NCBI GenBank assembly: GCA_027600665.1
Contig: JADGJL010000537.1
Coordinates: 1-18,726, forward strand
Origin: Irineochytrium annulatum
Taxonomy: Eukaryota > Chytridiomycota > Chytridiomycetes > Chytridiales > Chytridiaceae
Reading direction: 5' to 3'
DNA: 18,726 bases
Positions within the stretch are counted from its first letter, which is position 1. Every line of letters begins with the position of its first letter. A model generated the notes under the pieces. It was not told the DNA's origin, did not search any database, and was given only the letters and a program-made list of their open reading frames with translations. Position numbers and translations under genes: made by a program. Below, piece by piece: positions 8,530-18,401 of the stretch.

Positions 8530-11500
8530 TTACTTCTTGTCCTTATCCAAAGCCTGCTGGATGACCAGCTCGTAGTAGAGCCCCCTTTGGTCGTACAATT
8601 GCTGGTGGTTCCCGCTCTCAGCCACGCGCCCGTCCTTTAGGACATAAATCACATCCGCTTTTTGTATCGATGACAGCCGGTGTGCAACTGAGTGAAGCTC
8701 AAATTAGCGACTGCAACTAGCGTAAGTCGGTAAGGGTACGTACTGGCAATGGTCGTCCGCCCCTTACTGGCGGAATCTAACGCGGCTTCGACGACGCGTT
8801 CGGACTCGGCATCGAGCGCAGAGGTCGCCTCGTCTAGAAGAAGAACTTTCGGGTTTCGTACGAGCGCCCTCGCGATAGCGATGCGCTGCTTCTGCCCACC
8901 GGAAAGCTGAGATCCCTTCGTGCCGACCTTGGTAGCGTACTGCTCCGGAAGACCTGCGCGCTGAAGTAAGATTTTGCATCCAGAACCTGCAGATAAAGCT
9001 ACGCTTACCCATAATAAAGTTATGAATGTTGGCCTCGGTCGCTGCCTTGACGATCTGCTCCCGCGTCGGCTTCACATCGCACCCGAACGCGATGTTGTCC
9101 TCGATTGATAGGTCGAAGAGGTTCGGTTCTTGCGACACGAGCCCGATGGCGCTCCTGTACTTCTTAATGTTGAGGTCCCTGATATCCACGCCATCGAGTT
9201 TAACGGCCCCGCTGACCGGATCGTAGAACCGCTCCAGTAGCCCAATAACCGTTGACTTTCCGCAACCCGAAGGCCCGACAAGCCCGACGAACTCGCCCGG
9301 ATGCACGGTAATGTTCAACCCTCTCAAGACCTTGACGTTCGGCCGCGTCGGGTAATGGAACCGTACATCCGTAATCTCGACTTTGCCGTTGACGGCGCCG
9401 ACATCTTCACCGGTGGCGGAGTCCGAGTCGATAGCCGGTTGGCGGTCGAGCACGCGCATGATGTTGCAAGTTGCAGCCATAGCTTTTGAAAAGTCCGGGA
9501 TGAAAGAGAAGATTCGGGAGGCCGACTGGGCGCCAAAAATAACGGCCATGAAGACAACGAAGAATTGCTTCACGCTGTAGCCCTCGTAAGCGATCAACTG
9601 GCCGCCGTACCAGAACTGCTCGCCAAAAAAAAAAAAAAAAAAACGCGTTAGTCATCATATTCGGCACCGGAAAGCGCAGGGAGAAAGCCCTTACCAGCAA
9701 CGCGTTCCCCAAGAAAGAGACGCTCTGCGAGAACGAGTATAGCAGATTCCCAAACACGGCGCCCTTAATCTCGTCTCTGAACGGCTGCCCTAACATCTCC
9801 CGGTAATCTTCCATGATCTTCCTCTCCCTCGTCAAACTCTGCACCGTCCTGATCCCCGCCACGCTCTCGCACGCAATCTGCGCGCTCCTTTCATAGCTCT
9901 TCCTCGCCGTCCCCGCGCCCCCACCCGTGATCCTCTGCCTCGTGCTACCAGCAAAGATCAAAAGTGGGATCAACAGGCACGCCACCAGCGTGAGCTTCCA
10001 CCCGTTCGCAAAGGCGATGCATATCCCGCCCAGGAGCGTCGCGATCAGCTGAAGGACGGTCGCGAGAGTCACGCCGGCGGCTCCTTGGATTTTTTGGGCG
10101 TCGACGGCAAGGTTGGAGGTCAGAACGCCCGTGGAGTGGCGGGACTCGTCGAAGAAGGCGACGTTCTGGCGGAGGATGGAGGTGAAGAGGCGTCTACGGA
10201 TGCGTTCTGTGAGGCGCTCATTCGCCACGCTGAAGGAGGCGTTCTGAAAGAAGCAGGAGACGAAGGCAGCGAGCGCCGTAATGACGAACATGACGGCCCT
10301 GTTTTCATCCACCGAATCAGCGGTTACTCGCATAGGAGAGGGAGGACATACCAGTAGTTGCAGTCGGTCGTCCGCTGCGGCTCGGGCTCCGAGAAAGCCT
10401 GGATGAAGCTCGATACGCCGTACGAGATCACGGGCTGGACAGTCCCCATGACGAAAGCGAAAATCCACCCGAGGATGTTAAACGCCAGTTCCGGCTTGCT
10501 TAGCTCGAAAATGAACTTTAGGACCCTCCCAAGCGGAATCCTGTACTCCTCATTCGAAAGCGCCGCCTCCAGGTCATTACCCTGACCCGATTGGAGATCC
10601 GCTTTCGACGCGAGAAGCGATACGGCGCTCGTAGCCGCCGCCCCATTCTGCTCTGTAGCGACTGCAGCGACAAGTGCGACGGGCTGTACGGCCAACATCC
10701 CATCCGCGCTCTTAATAGCTTGCAAAACATCACCCTCCTCCTCCTCATTTTGATTAAGCTGCTGTGCCTCCACCAGCCTCCAATAAAACCCTCTTTTTTC
10801 CAACAACTCATTATGCGTCCCACTCTCCACCACCACGCCCCGTATCATGCACACGATCCGATCCGCCTTCCTCACCGTGCTAAGCCGGTGCGCGATCACC
10901 ACCGTCGTCCTGCCCCTGCTGGCGCCATCTAGCGCTGCCTGCACCACCCGCTCCGACGTCGTGTCAAGCGCGGACGTAGCCTCGTCCAGTAGCAGCACTC
11001 GTGGGTCCTTCACGATAGCGCGAGCGATCGCGATGCGCTGCTTCTGACCGCCGGATAATAATAACCCGCGTTCACCGACGGGCGTATCGTAACCCTGCGG
11101 GAGCTTGAGGATGAAATCGTGCGCGTTCGCCTCGACGCAGGCCTTCATCACAAGTGGGAGCTTAATGTCCCTCGAGGCGGACTCGTGTGGCGTCCCGATG
11201 AGACCTTGGGCGATGTTGTCGTACACGGTGCCCTCGAACAAGGTGGGCTCTTGTGACACGAGGCCGATGTGGTGGCGGAGCCAGGTGACATTTAATGAGT
11301 CGATTGGTACGCCGTCAATCGTGATGCCCCCGCCCTGAAGATTGTAGAACCGCTCGAGGAGCTGGATGATCGTGGACTTTCCCGAACCGCTCTCACCGAC
11401 GAGCGCGACAGTCGTGCCCGGTTCCACGGTCAGAGAAAAGTTGTAGAGGATTTTCACGTCTGGCCTCAAAGGGTACGTAAAGTCGACGCTGTCGAACACG

Positions 11501-13322
11501 ATGCGACCTTTGAAATCGGCGTCGGGGATACGGACGCCGGTCTCGGCCTCGGTGTCGATGGGGGGGACGCGGTCGAGGGTCGCGAAGATTTTTTTGCCGG
11601 CCGCGGTGCCGACGGCGATGGCTTGCAGGTCGGGGGCGATGCCGCCAAGGGAGAAGGAGCCGATAAGGACGGCGAAAAAGACGTTAACGATTATACCTTT
11701 TTTTTTTTAAAGGTGAGAGGGTGTGGTTAGTGGTCATAAAATTTAGATGGTATCGCAGGTTGCGAAAAAATCGCGCTTCGCGCGCCGGTCGTTAGCTCTC
11801 TCTTCAGACATTGAGGACGAAGAGTCGAGGTCATATGTAGTTAAAGAGTGGACTAAGGGCTTATATCAGCCATGAAAAATCGTGGTTACCCTCTCCAGTC
11901 ACAACAAAGTCTCTCCGTCCATAAATATATCTCCTCTTGTAACAAAAAATAACTCACTATAGCAAAAACAACTTACCAGCATTGATCCCATCATCATTCC
12001 TTAGCAACACACTCCCGTAATAAAACGCTAACGCGTACGCGCAATACAGAAAGAAGAATAAGGCCGACATCCCCACGGCTTGGGTCATACCCTTCCTAAT
12101 CCCCATCCCCGTTGCACCTCCCAGCAACTCGCCATACCGTCCACTCATGGTCCCCTGCGCGTTGAAGGCCGTGACGGTCCTCAGACTCGCGATGGTCTCC
12201 TCGGCGACCGTCCCGGCGAGTGAGTATTTTCCAAGGATGAGCTTCTGGTATTTGGAAGAGGTGAGGTAGATGAAGAAGACGGAGAGTACTAGCAGAGGGA
12301 TGACGCTCATCAGGACAAGGGTCATGCGGTAAGAGCGGTAGAGGGCGATGCAGAAGGCCGTCACGAAGGTGAAGACGAGGGAAAGGCAGGTCGGGACTTT
12401 TTCGGAGATGGCGTCCTATTTTAAAGGGGGCAGAAAGAGAAGGTTAGATGATGAAGGGTGTGTGGAGGCATAAGAAGATGGCTTGTACGGGTGGCTTGTA
12501 GTAGGCGGGCTTGGAAGGTAGCCCTCTGCTTTTCACCAACCTGAATCAAACCCATATCCGTAGTAATCCGCGTCGCGACCTCCCCCGCCCCCTGTCCATC
12601 GTGCCACCCGACATCCTGCCTCAGCACCGCTTTCAGATAATTTTCTCTCGTCCTGTGCGTGATCCTTGCGCCCGTCACGATCCAGGTCGTCATGTAGATG
12701 TAGGATGAGACAAAGGCGAAGGCGGCGATGAGAATAAAGTTGATGGAGGTGGTCGCCGTGCCGGCGACGATGTTGGCCCGTTGGGTGGGGTCTTTGGAGG
12801 GACTCTTGTTGTCGGAGAAGATGTTGATCATGTCGCCGAAGAGAACCCTATTTGAGGGGAGGTGTAACAAGTTAAAGGAAATCCCCAAACGGAGAGAATG
12901 GCCAAGTTCTGAATCCGTTCATTTAAATTCCATCTGTCAAGGAATGCCCTGCAACTTATTCCTCCGTCTTTCATTTATCCTTCCAGCCCGTAATCCATTC
13001 GTCGCCATATCCGGCCAGCGTCGTCAGCCCTTTCATGCATTCATCCTACGTCGACCTCCATTCCCCCATCCCCCGTTACCCACGCCCATTTCTCCTCCAT
13101 CCAAACTCACGTCGTCAAAGGCGTGCTCGCACCCGTGCACACCGAAAACACCAGCCCCACAGCCATCAACGCCTTATCCGTCCCGTCCGCGTATCGAAAC
13201 AGATCAAAGTACGTCAGCTTCTTCCCCTGATCCTCATTCTGGGCCACCGCCTTCCCATCCTCCCCCTTATCCTTGGAGTCCGCATCCCCCTGCGCGGGGG
13301 CGACGCGACGTGCTCTGCCCAT
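8530..13322 (-). CDS. Full-length ABCB/MDR-type ABC exporter (8 exons)
   Basis: Model: complement(join(8530..8687, 8744..8953, 9009..9615, 9695..10298, 10352..11696, 11977..12415, 12541..12847, 13111..13322)), 1293 aa, start ATG 13322-13320, stop TAA 8532-8530; every junction keeps frame. Introns 5'->3' are 263, 125, 280, 53, 79, 55 and 56 nt. Layout is TMD1-NBD1-linker-TMD2-NBD2, the usual size and order of a P-glycoprotein-like full transporter. NBD1: Walker [10 protein letters not shown] (420-428), signature LSGGQ (533-537), Walker B VLLLDE (553-558), H-loop His589. NBD2: Walker [10 protein letters not shown] (1083-1091), LSGGQ (1188-1192), VLLLDE (1208-1213), H-loop His1244. All catalytic elements are present in both halves, so two active ATP sites are expected. 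An acidic/Ala-rich linker spans about 630-700. The family exports hydrophobic compounds, lipids or peptides from membranes using ATP; the substrate is unknown. An in-frame open stretch upstream of 13322 has no ATG. The acceptor of intron 3 is an atypical AAG after an A-run. Confidence 0.93.
9625..9643 (-). repeat. 19-bp homopolymer (poly-T in transcript) in ABC intron 5
   Basis: Nineteen A's on the plus strand, read as T19 in the minus-strand gene, sit just before GGCGAGCAG, the acceptor of the 79-nt intron 9616-9694. It therefore acts as an extreme polypyrimidine tract. Its length may vary by slippage or be uncertain in the assembly. It does not touch coding sequence. Confidence 0.85.
11697..11976 (-). 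other. Long intron 3 of the ABC transporter with hairpin and A-run
   Basis: 280 nt, against 53-79 nt for introns 4-7 of the same gene. It begins GTAAGT. It ends in a run of eleven A's followed by G, giving an AAG acceptor instead of the YAG seen in the other introns. Phase continuity (A-G junction before IIVNVFFAV, in TM6) supports this end. Inside, on the gene strand, CGCGC-GAA-GCGCG (11784-11772) is followed directly by A and six T's (11770-11765). The hairpin and A-run could be the trace of a small insertion, though no target duplication was found. Confidence 0.6.
12848..13110 (-). other. Intron 1 of the ABC transporter (263 nt)
   Basis: Donor GTGAGT and acceptor AATAG join STPLTT to [10 protein letters not shown], the expected continuous TM1 sequence of the family, so no exon is missing inside. 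Together with introns 2 (125 nt) and 3 (280 nt), this makes the 5' half of the gene intron-heavy compared with its 3' half. Confidence 0.75.
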
Positions 13323-14251
13323 GAGAGTGAGGTGTGTTGACGACTGAGGGTTGCGACGGGCCCGAGATGGCGGTTGCGGATGAAGGGGGTGAGGGGAGAA
13401 TGCAACGGGGGCAGGTGGACGCGGTACTGCGGGCAATGAAGGGGATCGCGATGTCAATATTCGGCTTGGCCCAGATTATTGTAAATCTGCGGCGCCCGCC
13501 TGCTTCCGCTGTGGTTCCGCATCCTTTTGACTCAGAACCAACGCGGAAATATGATCGTCTCTGTTTAATCCTACCTAAGCAACTTGCATTCTTTGAAAAA
13601 CTAATTAAAATAGTTGTTCGATGTCGTCTACACTGATCACCACTGTTATGCACCACCCCAAAGCAACTACAGCATCGTATTGGCCAGACCAAGCGGCCGC
13701 CGCTGCCTTCGTCGTGACATAGCACTGCCTGACAACGTGTTCGAGCCCACCTCTCTCAGCATCCTCACACAGAGCTGCAGTGTCAGTCCCGTTATGGCAC
13801 ACTGTATGTCACCAACACATTGGCTTTGACGAAAGTATATCCTGATATTGACGGAGGTGTCCATTCATGTTGCTGTCCTTGTCATCTATTGTGTATGCCC
13901 AGCCACCGTCGCAGCATAACTCGCTGACCACCTGCCCGTAAGCCGGGCCTGCCAATGGTCTCGACCTCGGCGCCCATTTTCGTTCTTTCCTCACTCTTTT
14001 TGTGTCCTGCAATTGCGCGTTGCTTAGGAATCCAAGCCAAGACGAAGAAAGCGATGGCAGCATGCTCGGCGCCGAAAGCCCTCGGATGAGATCTTGGCAC
14101 CGACGACCGAAGACCGAGCGCCGAGGTGCTGAACGCTGAGCGACCGATTAAGAGCATACGGCTTTAACGCCATAGTGCCTCCAAGGGCTAACAGCTGGGC
14201 CAACGGCTGACCTTGGCGTCATCGGGGCGAGCAGGTTAGAGCCTTCAGTAA
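13323..14251. other. Divergent intergenic region between ABC exporter and SAM-domain gene
   Basis: 929 bp between two start codons facing apart, so it should hold both promoters. Short open frames on both strands lack domains. The half nearer the SAM gene carries a repeated GC-rich motif: CTCGGCGCC at 13966-13974 and 14065-14073, and AGCGCCGAG at 14117-14125 on the opposite strand with one mismatch. No certain TATA box was identified. Confidence 0.55.
14065..14075. promoter_or_regulatory. Repeated CTCGGCGCC motif with palindromic core, candidate binding site
   Basis: The copy at 14065-14073 lies within a 10-bp perfect palindrome TCGGCGCCGA (14066-14075). Another exact CTCGGCGCC is at 13966-13974, and a near-match in inverse orientation is at 14117-14125. 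All lie within about 290 bp upstream of the SAM-domain gene. Clustering suggests a transcription-factor site; GC composition could also explain it. Confidence 0.25.
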
Positions 14252-15935
14252 ATGCGTTCATTAACGTTTCATCGCCGCGATTTATTCTTTACGCGCTTGC
14301 TAAACGGCCTGTTCTACGGCACGCTCGCACCATCAACGATGCCCGTCGACCCGCCATGGCCCCCTCAACCTCGTCGGCACGACGACCACCACGAGGAGGA
14401 CGACGGCGCCGAGGTCACCGTCGGCCTCGAGACGCAGACCGTCGGCTATCTTCCACCGCCTTGGACACCGGTTCCCACGCCGTCGGCGACGCCGGCTTAC
14501 ACGCCGGGCGGCACGCGGGGCGTCGGCAACGCGGCTTCGACCCGCACGGTGCCCGTTCCAATTCCGACGCCAATCCGCGCCACTTCCTCGCCTGCGTCAA
14601 CAGCATGGGCGCCGGTGCCAGTGAACGTCCCTCCCGTCGGCTACAAGGGAAGCACGCCATCGCCCGCGCCTGCACCGAATGTACCGCCCGTGGGCTACGG
14701 GACACCGGTTCCGAGAGTCCCGCCTGTTGGATACGGTGGACCTTTCCCGCCGGGAATGAACGTCCCGCCCGCTGGGTATCCTACGGGGCCTTATGGCGCG
14801 CCGGGAGTGTATAATCCTGGAGGTGGAGGTGGAGTGGGGATGGGCGCCGCGACAGCTAAGCCTGGAGTCGGAGGGGCAGGGATGGGGATGAACACCGCGA
14901 CGGCCGCGACGGGAGTCAGAGGTGGGACGTTGACAGGGATGAACACACCCACTGTAATCCCGCGACCTGGAGTCGAAGGTGCGCCAGGATCGGCGGGGGC
15001 ACCAGGAGCGAACACCGCTGGCGGTGCTGGCGGCGGAGAAGCGCCCGGACCGGGAATGCAGGCTGGCATGCCGGGTGCCGTCATCCCCGGCGAAGGCGCC
15101 CAGCCTGCAGCCGACGGTCAACAAGGAGGCGCGGCGACCGTGGCCTCGACGGCTGCCGCCGGTGGCGGCGGCGGCGCGAACGGGGCCACGAACGCGAACG
15201 CGAACGGGATGAACGCCCTACCTCCCACAACCTCCTCCCCGTCTATGAACCGCGTGGCCCTCTTCGTGGGCGTGGGCGTCGCTGTCCTCGTCGTCATTGG
15301 CGTTTTCGTCGCCGCGTTGATCGTCTGGAGGCGACGGAGGGAGCGGAGGAGGAAGCTCGGGATTGGGACGGAGGAGGAGAGCCTGAGGGGCGATGGGGGC
15401 AGTTTGGGGAATGGGAGTCCAAGGGATGGGAGCTTGATGGACGCGAGCCCGAGGGACGGGAGCTCGAGGGACGGGAGCCTGAAGTATGACGTGGAGCCCG
15501 TGCTGGAGGAGGAAGGAGCGGCCGTGGGCAGGGCGGCTACAGCGGGCGAGATGTCATCCCTCCGCATCGACACGTCCTTCCCTTCGAGATTCATACCGCC
15601 GCCACCGCCCGCCGCCGGGCCGGAGAGAAAGTTGTCACCTGAGGCGAGGGGTTGGAGCAAGGAGCGTGTCGGGGAGTGGCTTACGTCGAAGGGGTTCGAT
15701 AACTCGGTCAGGGATGCGTTTGAACGTGAGTTTGATTTATTAAACTTCGGCGGGTCCTAAGATGTCTGATGGCGATATCTGTGTGCGGTTTACAGGGCAT
15801 GATATTGACGGCGCCGAGCTGGGATACCTTACGACCGACAGGATGAAGAGGGAGCTTGGGATAACAGCGCTCAGCGTGCGCGTCGCAATCCTTTCCGCGT
15901 TGATGGAGCTGACCGCTTCAAATATGGACGCATAG
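14252..15935 (+). CDS. Single-pass membrane protein with Pro/Gly-rich ectodomain and C-terminal SAM domain (2 exons)
   Basis: Model: join(14252..15725, 15796..15935), 537 aa, stop TAG 15933-15935. The 70-nt intron starts GTGAGT and ends TTTACAG. Without splicing the frame ends at 15760, in the middle of the SAM fold. Residues 1-26 are mildly hydrophobic (DLFFTRLLNGLFYGTLA) and could be a weak signal sequence; a start at Met30 is possible. Residues 60-330 are Pro/Gly/Ala/Thr-rich, with four heptads of the form [NR]VPP[VA]GY at 125, 143, 155 and 170, then collagen-like Gly-Ala-Pro stretches. A single transmembrane helix spans about 335-359, followed by RRRRERRRK, which fits a cytosolic C-terminus. 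The tail has SPRDGS/SRDGS repeats (389-410), then the SAM domain (about 468-530): GWSKERVGEWLTSKGF ... DIDGAELGYLTTDRMKRELG. SAM domains mediate oligomerisation or protein/RNA binding. A wall- or surface-sensing role is inference only. Confidence 0.82.
14623..14781 (+). repeat. Four in-frame VPPVGY-type heptad repeats
   Basis: The encoded repeats NVPPVGY, NVPPVGY, RVPPVGY and NVPPAGY fall at residues 125-131, 143-149, 155-161 and 170-176, separated by 8-11 Pro/Gly-rich residues. They are degenerate at DNA level, which suggests the peptide motif is maintained rather than freshly amplified. Confidence 0.75.
15400..15482 (+). repeat. Short tandem repeats encoding (S)RDGS units
   Basis: Imperfect units of 12-24 bases around GAGGGACGGGAGC encode SPRDGSLMDASPRDGSSRDGSL-type sequence (residues 389-410, given here as the repeated SPRDGS and SRDGS). 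They lie between the transmembrane helix and the SAM domain and look like a polar spacer that grew by local duplication. Confidence 0.6.
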
Positions 15936-16628
15936 ACATCGTTCTGTGACTTTGTCGTGCTGCGCAGATGGATGTTGTCTATAGGGGTCTGAATAGGGGA
16001 TAATCTTTCCTGTTGAACGTTGCATCGGACATTCTCCTCCAATACCTTTTACCCTCTGCCGCATTTCTTTTTGTACCCCCAGCAGCTTAATCATCTTACT
16101 CTGAATATCCACTCTTGTTAGCATGCTCCCGGAACACCATACCCCCGCTTTCGCGTGCCCGTGTCCCTTTGCCTTTGTAATATGCTTTATTCAGCGCTCC
16201 GTTTCTTTCTTCAACCTCGTTCCCGGTGGCCCTTCGCTTCATCCACTTCATCTGCACCGTTTTATTTTTTTTCCACTGTCCTTCGTTCCCGTTATTATTC
16301 TCCTCGCGTTTCTGGAACCAAGGACCCCAACTGTTCAAGTAGTTCCGTCACGCTCGTATTTGTATATATCCACTAAATATTACTCGTTTTCCTTTATCCT
16401 CTTTTTTTTGGGGCAGCACCACACGATCACGCTATGGCACAATCACGATCCGCGTCTTTATTCACGTGAGGACGGCTGTCAATCTCCCCCATCAAAACAG
16501 TCCTTGACCATCACCCTTCGGAGCCACCGTCTCCCAACCCGCGTCCCGTCTTCCCGACCGGCCGCACCGCTGAAGCCCGGCTCCTGGTCTCCCGCTTTGC
16601 ATTGCCGCCCGCCGTCCCGCCGCCGAAG
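15936..16628. other. Intergenic: SAM gene 3' end and promoter/5' leader of the next gene
   Basis: 693 bp between same-strand genes, pyrimidine-rich on the plus strand. TATATAT at 16363-16369, about 260 bp before the next start codon, could be a TATA element. A short upstream ORF lies at 16434-16469. A longer open frame from 16123 has no recognisable domain and is not called. Confidence 0.5.
16434..16469 (+). promoter_or_regulatory. Possible upstream ORF (11 codons) in phase with the next gene
   Basis: ATG at 16434 opens an 11-codon frame ending at TGA 16467-16469. It is in the same frame as the main ATG at 16629, and no other stop intervenes. If transcription begins near the TATATAT at 16363 this uORF would be in the leader and could reduce translation. 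No transcript start is known, so this is tentative. Confidence 0.3.
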
Positions 16629-17599
16629 ATGGACTCCACTCTCGGCGTCCCCCTCCTCCTATCCACAATCTCTCTCGTCCCCCTCCTCATCTGGTCCACC
16701 CACCTCATTCTCGCCCACCACCACCCCCTTCTCACTCTCTCAACGCCCTTGTCCTCAACGCGCGATCCCACGACCCGCCATCATCTGACGATCGCGACGC
16801 TTAGTCTGAGCCTTGCGGGGGTGCTGATTGCGACGAGCCTGCTGTCGCTGTTTGTTGTCGGGGATGCGGTGGACGTCGGGGTTGTGGGCGCGTTGGTTGG
16901 CGTCGTGGGGAATGCCGGGTTGAGGGTTTGGGGGTGGTGCTATCCTGTTCCGTGTGCGGGGTTGCCCGTTGGAAAGGCCGTCGGGGATGGATCTGGGGGG
17001 AGCAGGGATGTGAATGGACCCAGCACGGGGGCGGTGATGAGGGAGAGCCCAGTGGGGGAGAGTAATGACACTTTGAACGAGGTCGAGGAGGGGAGACCTC
17101 TGCTGGCCGGGAGCAGGGGTTGTGCGGTGGACGCTAGCGGGAATGTCAATGCGAATGGGGTTGTAAGTGGGGAAGTGACGATCGGCAAGAAGGGGAAGGA
17201 GGTGGACGTGACGCTAAGGATGAACATATCCGTGACCTGCGACGTGTCCTTAAGCATAGGAGCGAACATGCTCGCGGCCTCACTCGACCGGTATGTCCTC
17301 CCGGTTCCCTCTCCAATTTTCTTTGACCTAATACCGTCCCGTTCCGTTGTAGACTTAAAGGCACATCCCTCGAATCACATCAACCCGTCATCTCCGCTCT
17401 GGCCGTCATCGTCGCGATCCTCATGCTTGCTCACGTCTTCGCCGGCGCTTTGGGTCTACAGAGAGCCATCACGGAGAGGGTGCATATGTTGGGCCAGGCC
17501 GTCTGGTTTGCCGTGGTGGCCGTCGTTACGATCATGAGTTGTTTGAGGGAGGAGGAGCTGGGGAAGTACGGCGGGATTGGGTTGACGGCGGATTTCTGA
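16629..17599 (+). CDS. Multi-spanning membrane protein, weakly CDF-like, metal ligands absent (2 exons)
   Basis: Model: join(16629..17290, 17353..17599), 302 aa, start ATG in the context GAAG-ATG-G, stop TGA 17597-17599. The 62-nt intron begins GTATGT and ends TTGTAG, and the junction restores a hydrophobic frame that would otherwise drift into a Ser/Pro-rich reading. About six hydrophobic segments: 5-28, 53-77, 82-103, 200-218, 232-252 and 265-284, with a hydrophilic loop at 110-195. The segment DVGVVGALVGVVGNAGL followed by a loop, then NISVTCDVSLSIGANML and ISALAVIVAILML, resembles TM IV-VI of cation diffusion facilitators (the zinc/cadmium exporter family). The conserved His of the TM V HxxxD metal site would be Ser201 here (SVTCD), no HxxxD is seen in the early TMs, and the usual cytosolic C-terminal domain is absent. 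Transport activity is therefore doubtful. The gene is well supported; the family link is a low-confidence inference. Confidence 0.72.
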
Positions 17600-18401
17600 T
17601 ACTGGAGGAGAGACGGGGCTGAGAAGATTGGGTACAAAAAGCAAAGTTGGGGGTGTGGAAGAAGGAAGTTAGAGCGGTGGATTAGATAGGAGGCCCATCT
17701 GTAGTTGAACTCCCTACGCACCCATATTTGAAAGTCCAATCTGGAGTAGAGCGATGGGATAGATTGATCGTACATGTGAGTACACACCTACACAACACAC
17801 TCATATTAGTGACACTACATAGGTAGAGAACGTAATCTCGCTTACTTTCACGTTTTAAAATTCCTTTTTGGTTAGTTCACCTTCACTTCTGCTTTTACGC
17901 ATCTCTCACTGTGATTTTCACCTCACCTTTTCGCTGCCGGACAATTTTGAAGCACACACAAACACAAATTTCTATGAGAAATAGATGGACTACACAACAA
18001 CGTGCAGTGAATGGCGAAGGACCGCGGAACACGGCAACGAGCTGAAAGAGAACAGAAGATATGCAGCAAGAACAAATGGTGCATACATACGCCCTTGCAA
18101 CAAAAATAATGCTATTGTCAGAGCAGAAATAATACTGATAGCTAAACAGACAGCATAATCTCTCATTTAGAACGCGGGGAAGGTTCTCCAGGCAAAAAAT
18201 ACGCGTGAAACATTGTGGGTCAGGCAGGCGAGAGGTGAGCAGAGCCAACACGGACCGTGGACGGCCAACCGACGCACCGATAGAGCCTCCCTCCCTGCCT
18301 TGGCCCCGTAGAAACCCGTCGGACTTCCTACCCGCCGCCGGTCGAGCTGCCCCGGGAGAGCCGGACCTGACGGAGCGAAAGGACGAACGACCACCTCAAC
18401 C
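17600..18401. other. Intergenic: 3' end and upstream region of the Gln-rich gene
   Basis: 802 bp, AT-rich from about 17760 to 18200, consistent with a 3' UTR and terminator region, then GC-rich up to the next start codon, consistent with a promoter/5' leader. Open frames here have no recognisable features, and I see no RNA gene. Confidence 0.55.

Noticed and set aside
8096..8575. Plus-strand open frame between permease B and the ABC gene
   Set aside because: It runs antisense across the supported 5' end of permease B and the 3' end of the ABC gene and has no domain.
11765..11784. Bacterial-style Rho-independent terminator
   Set aside because: The hairpin plus T-run has the right look, but it lies inside an intron of a eukaryotic gene, so bacterial termination does not apply.
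13323..13457. Earlier start for the ABC transporter
   Set aside because: The open frame upstream of 13322 contains no ATG (it opens with TTG) and is a Pro/Ser/Arg-rich stretch unlike the family N-terminus.
14597..15124. Long antisense open frames across the Pro/Gly-rich gene
   Set aside because: They are by-products of GC-rich low-complexity codons on the opposite strand; the sense frame carries the TM helix and SAM domain.
16602..16628. Start of the CDF-like gene at 16602
   Set aside because: That codon is TTG. The first ATG in frame is 16629, in good context.
16123..16788. Plus-strand 221-codon open frame
   Set aside because: Its composition is Ser/Pro/Phe-rich from pyrimidine-rich DNA and it overlaps the supported gene in another frame.
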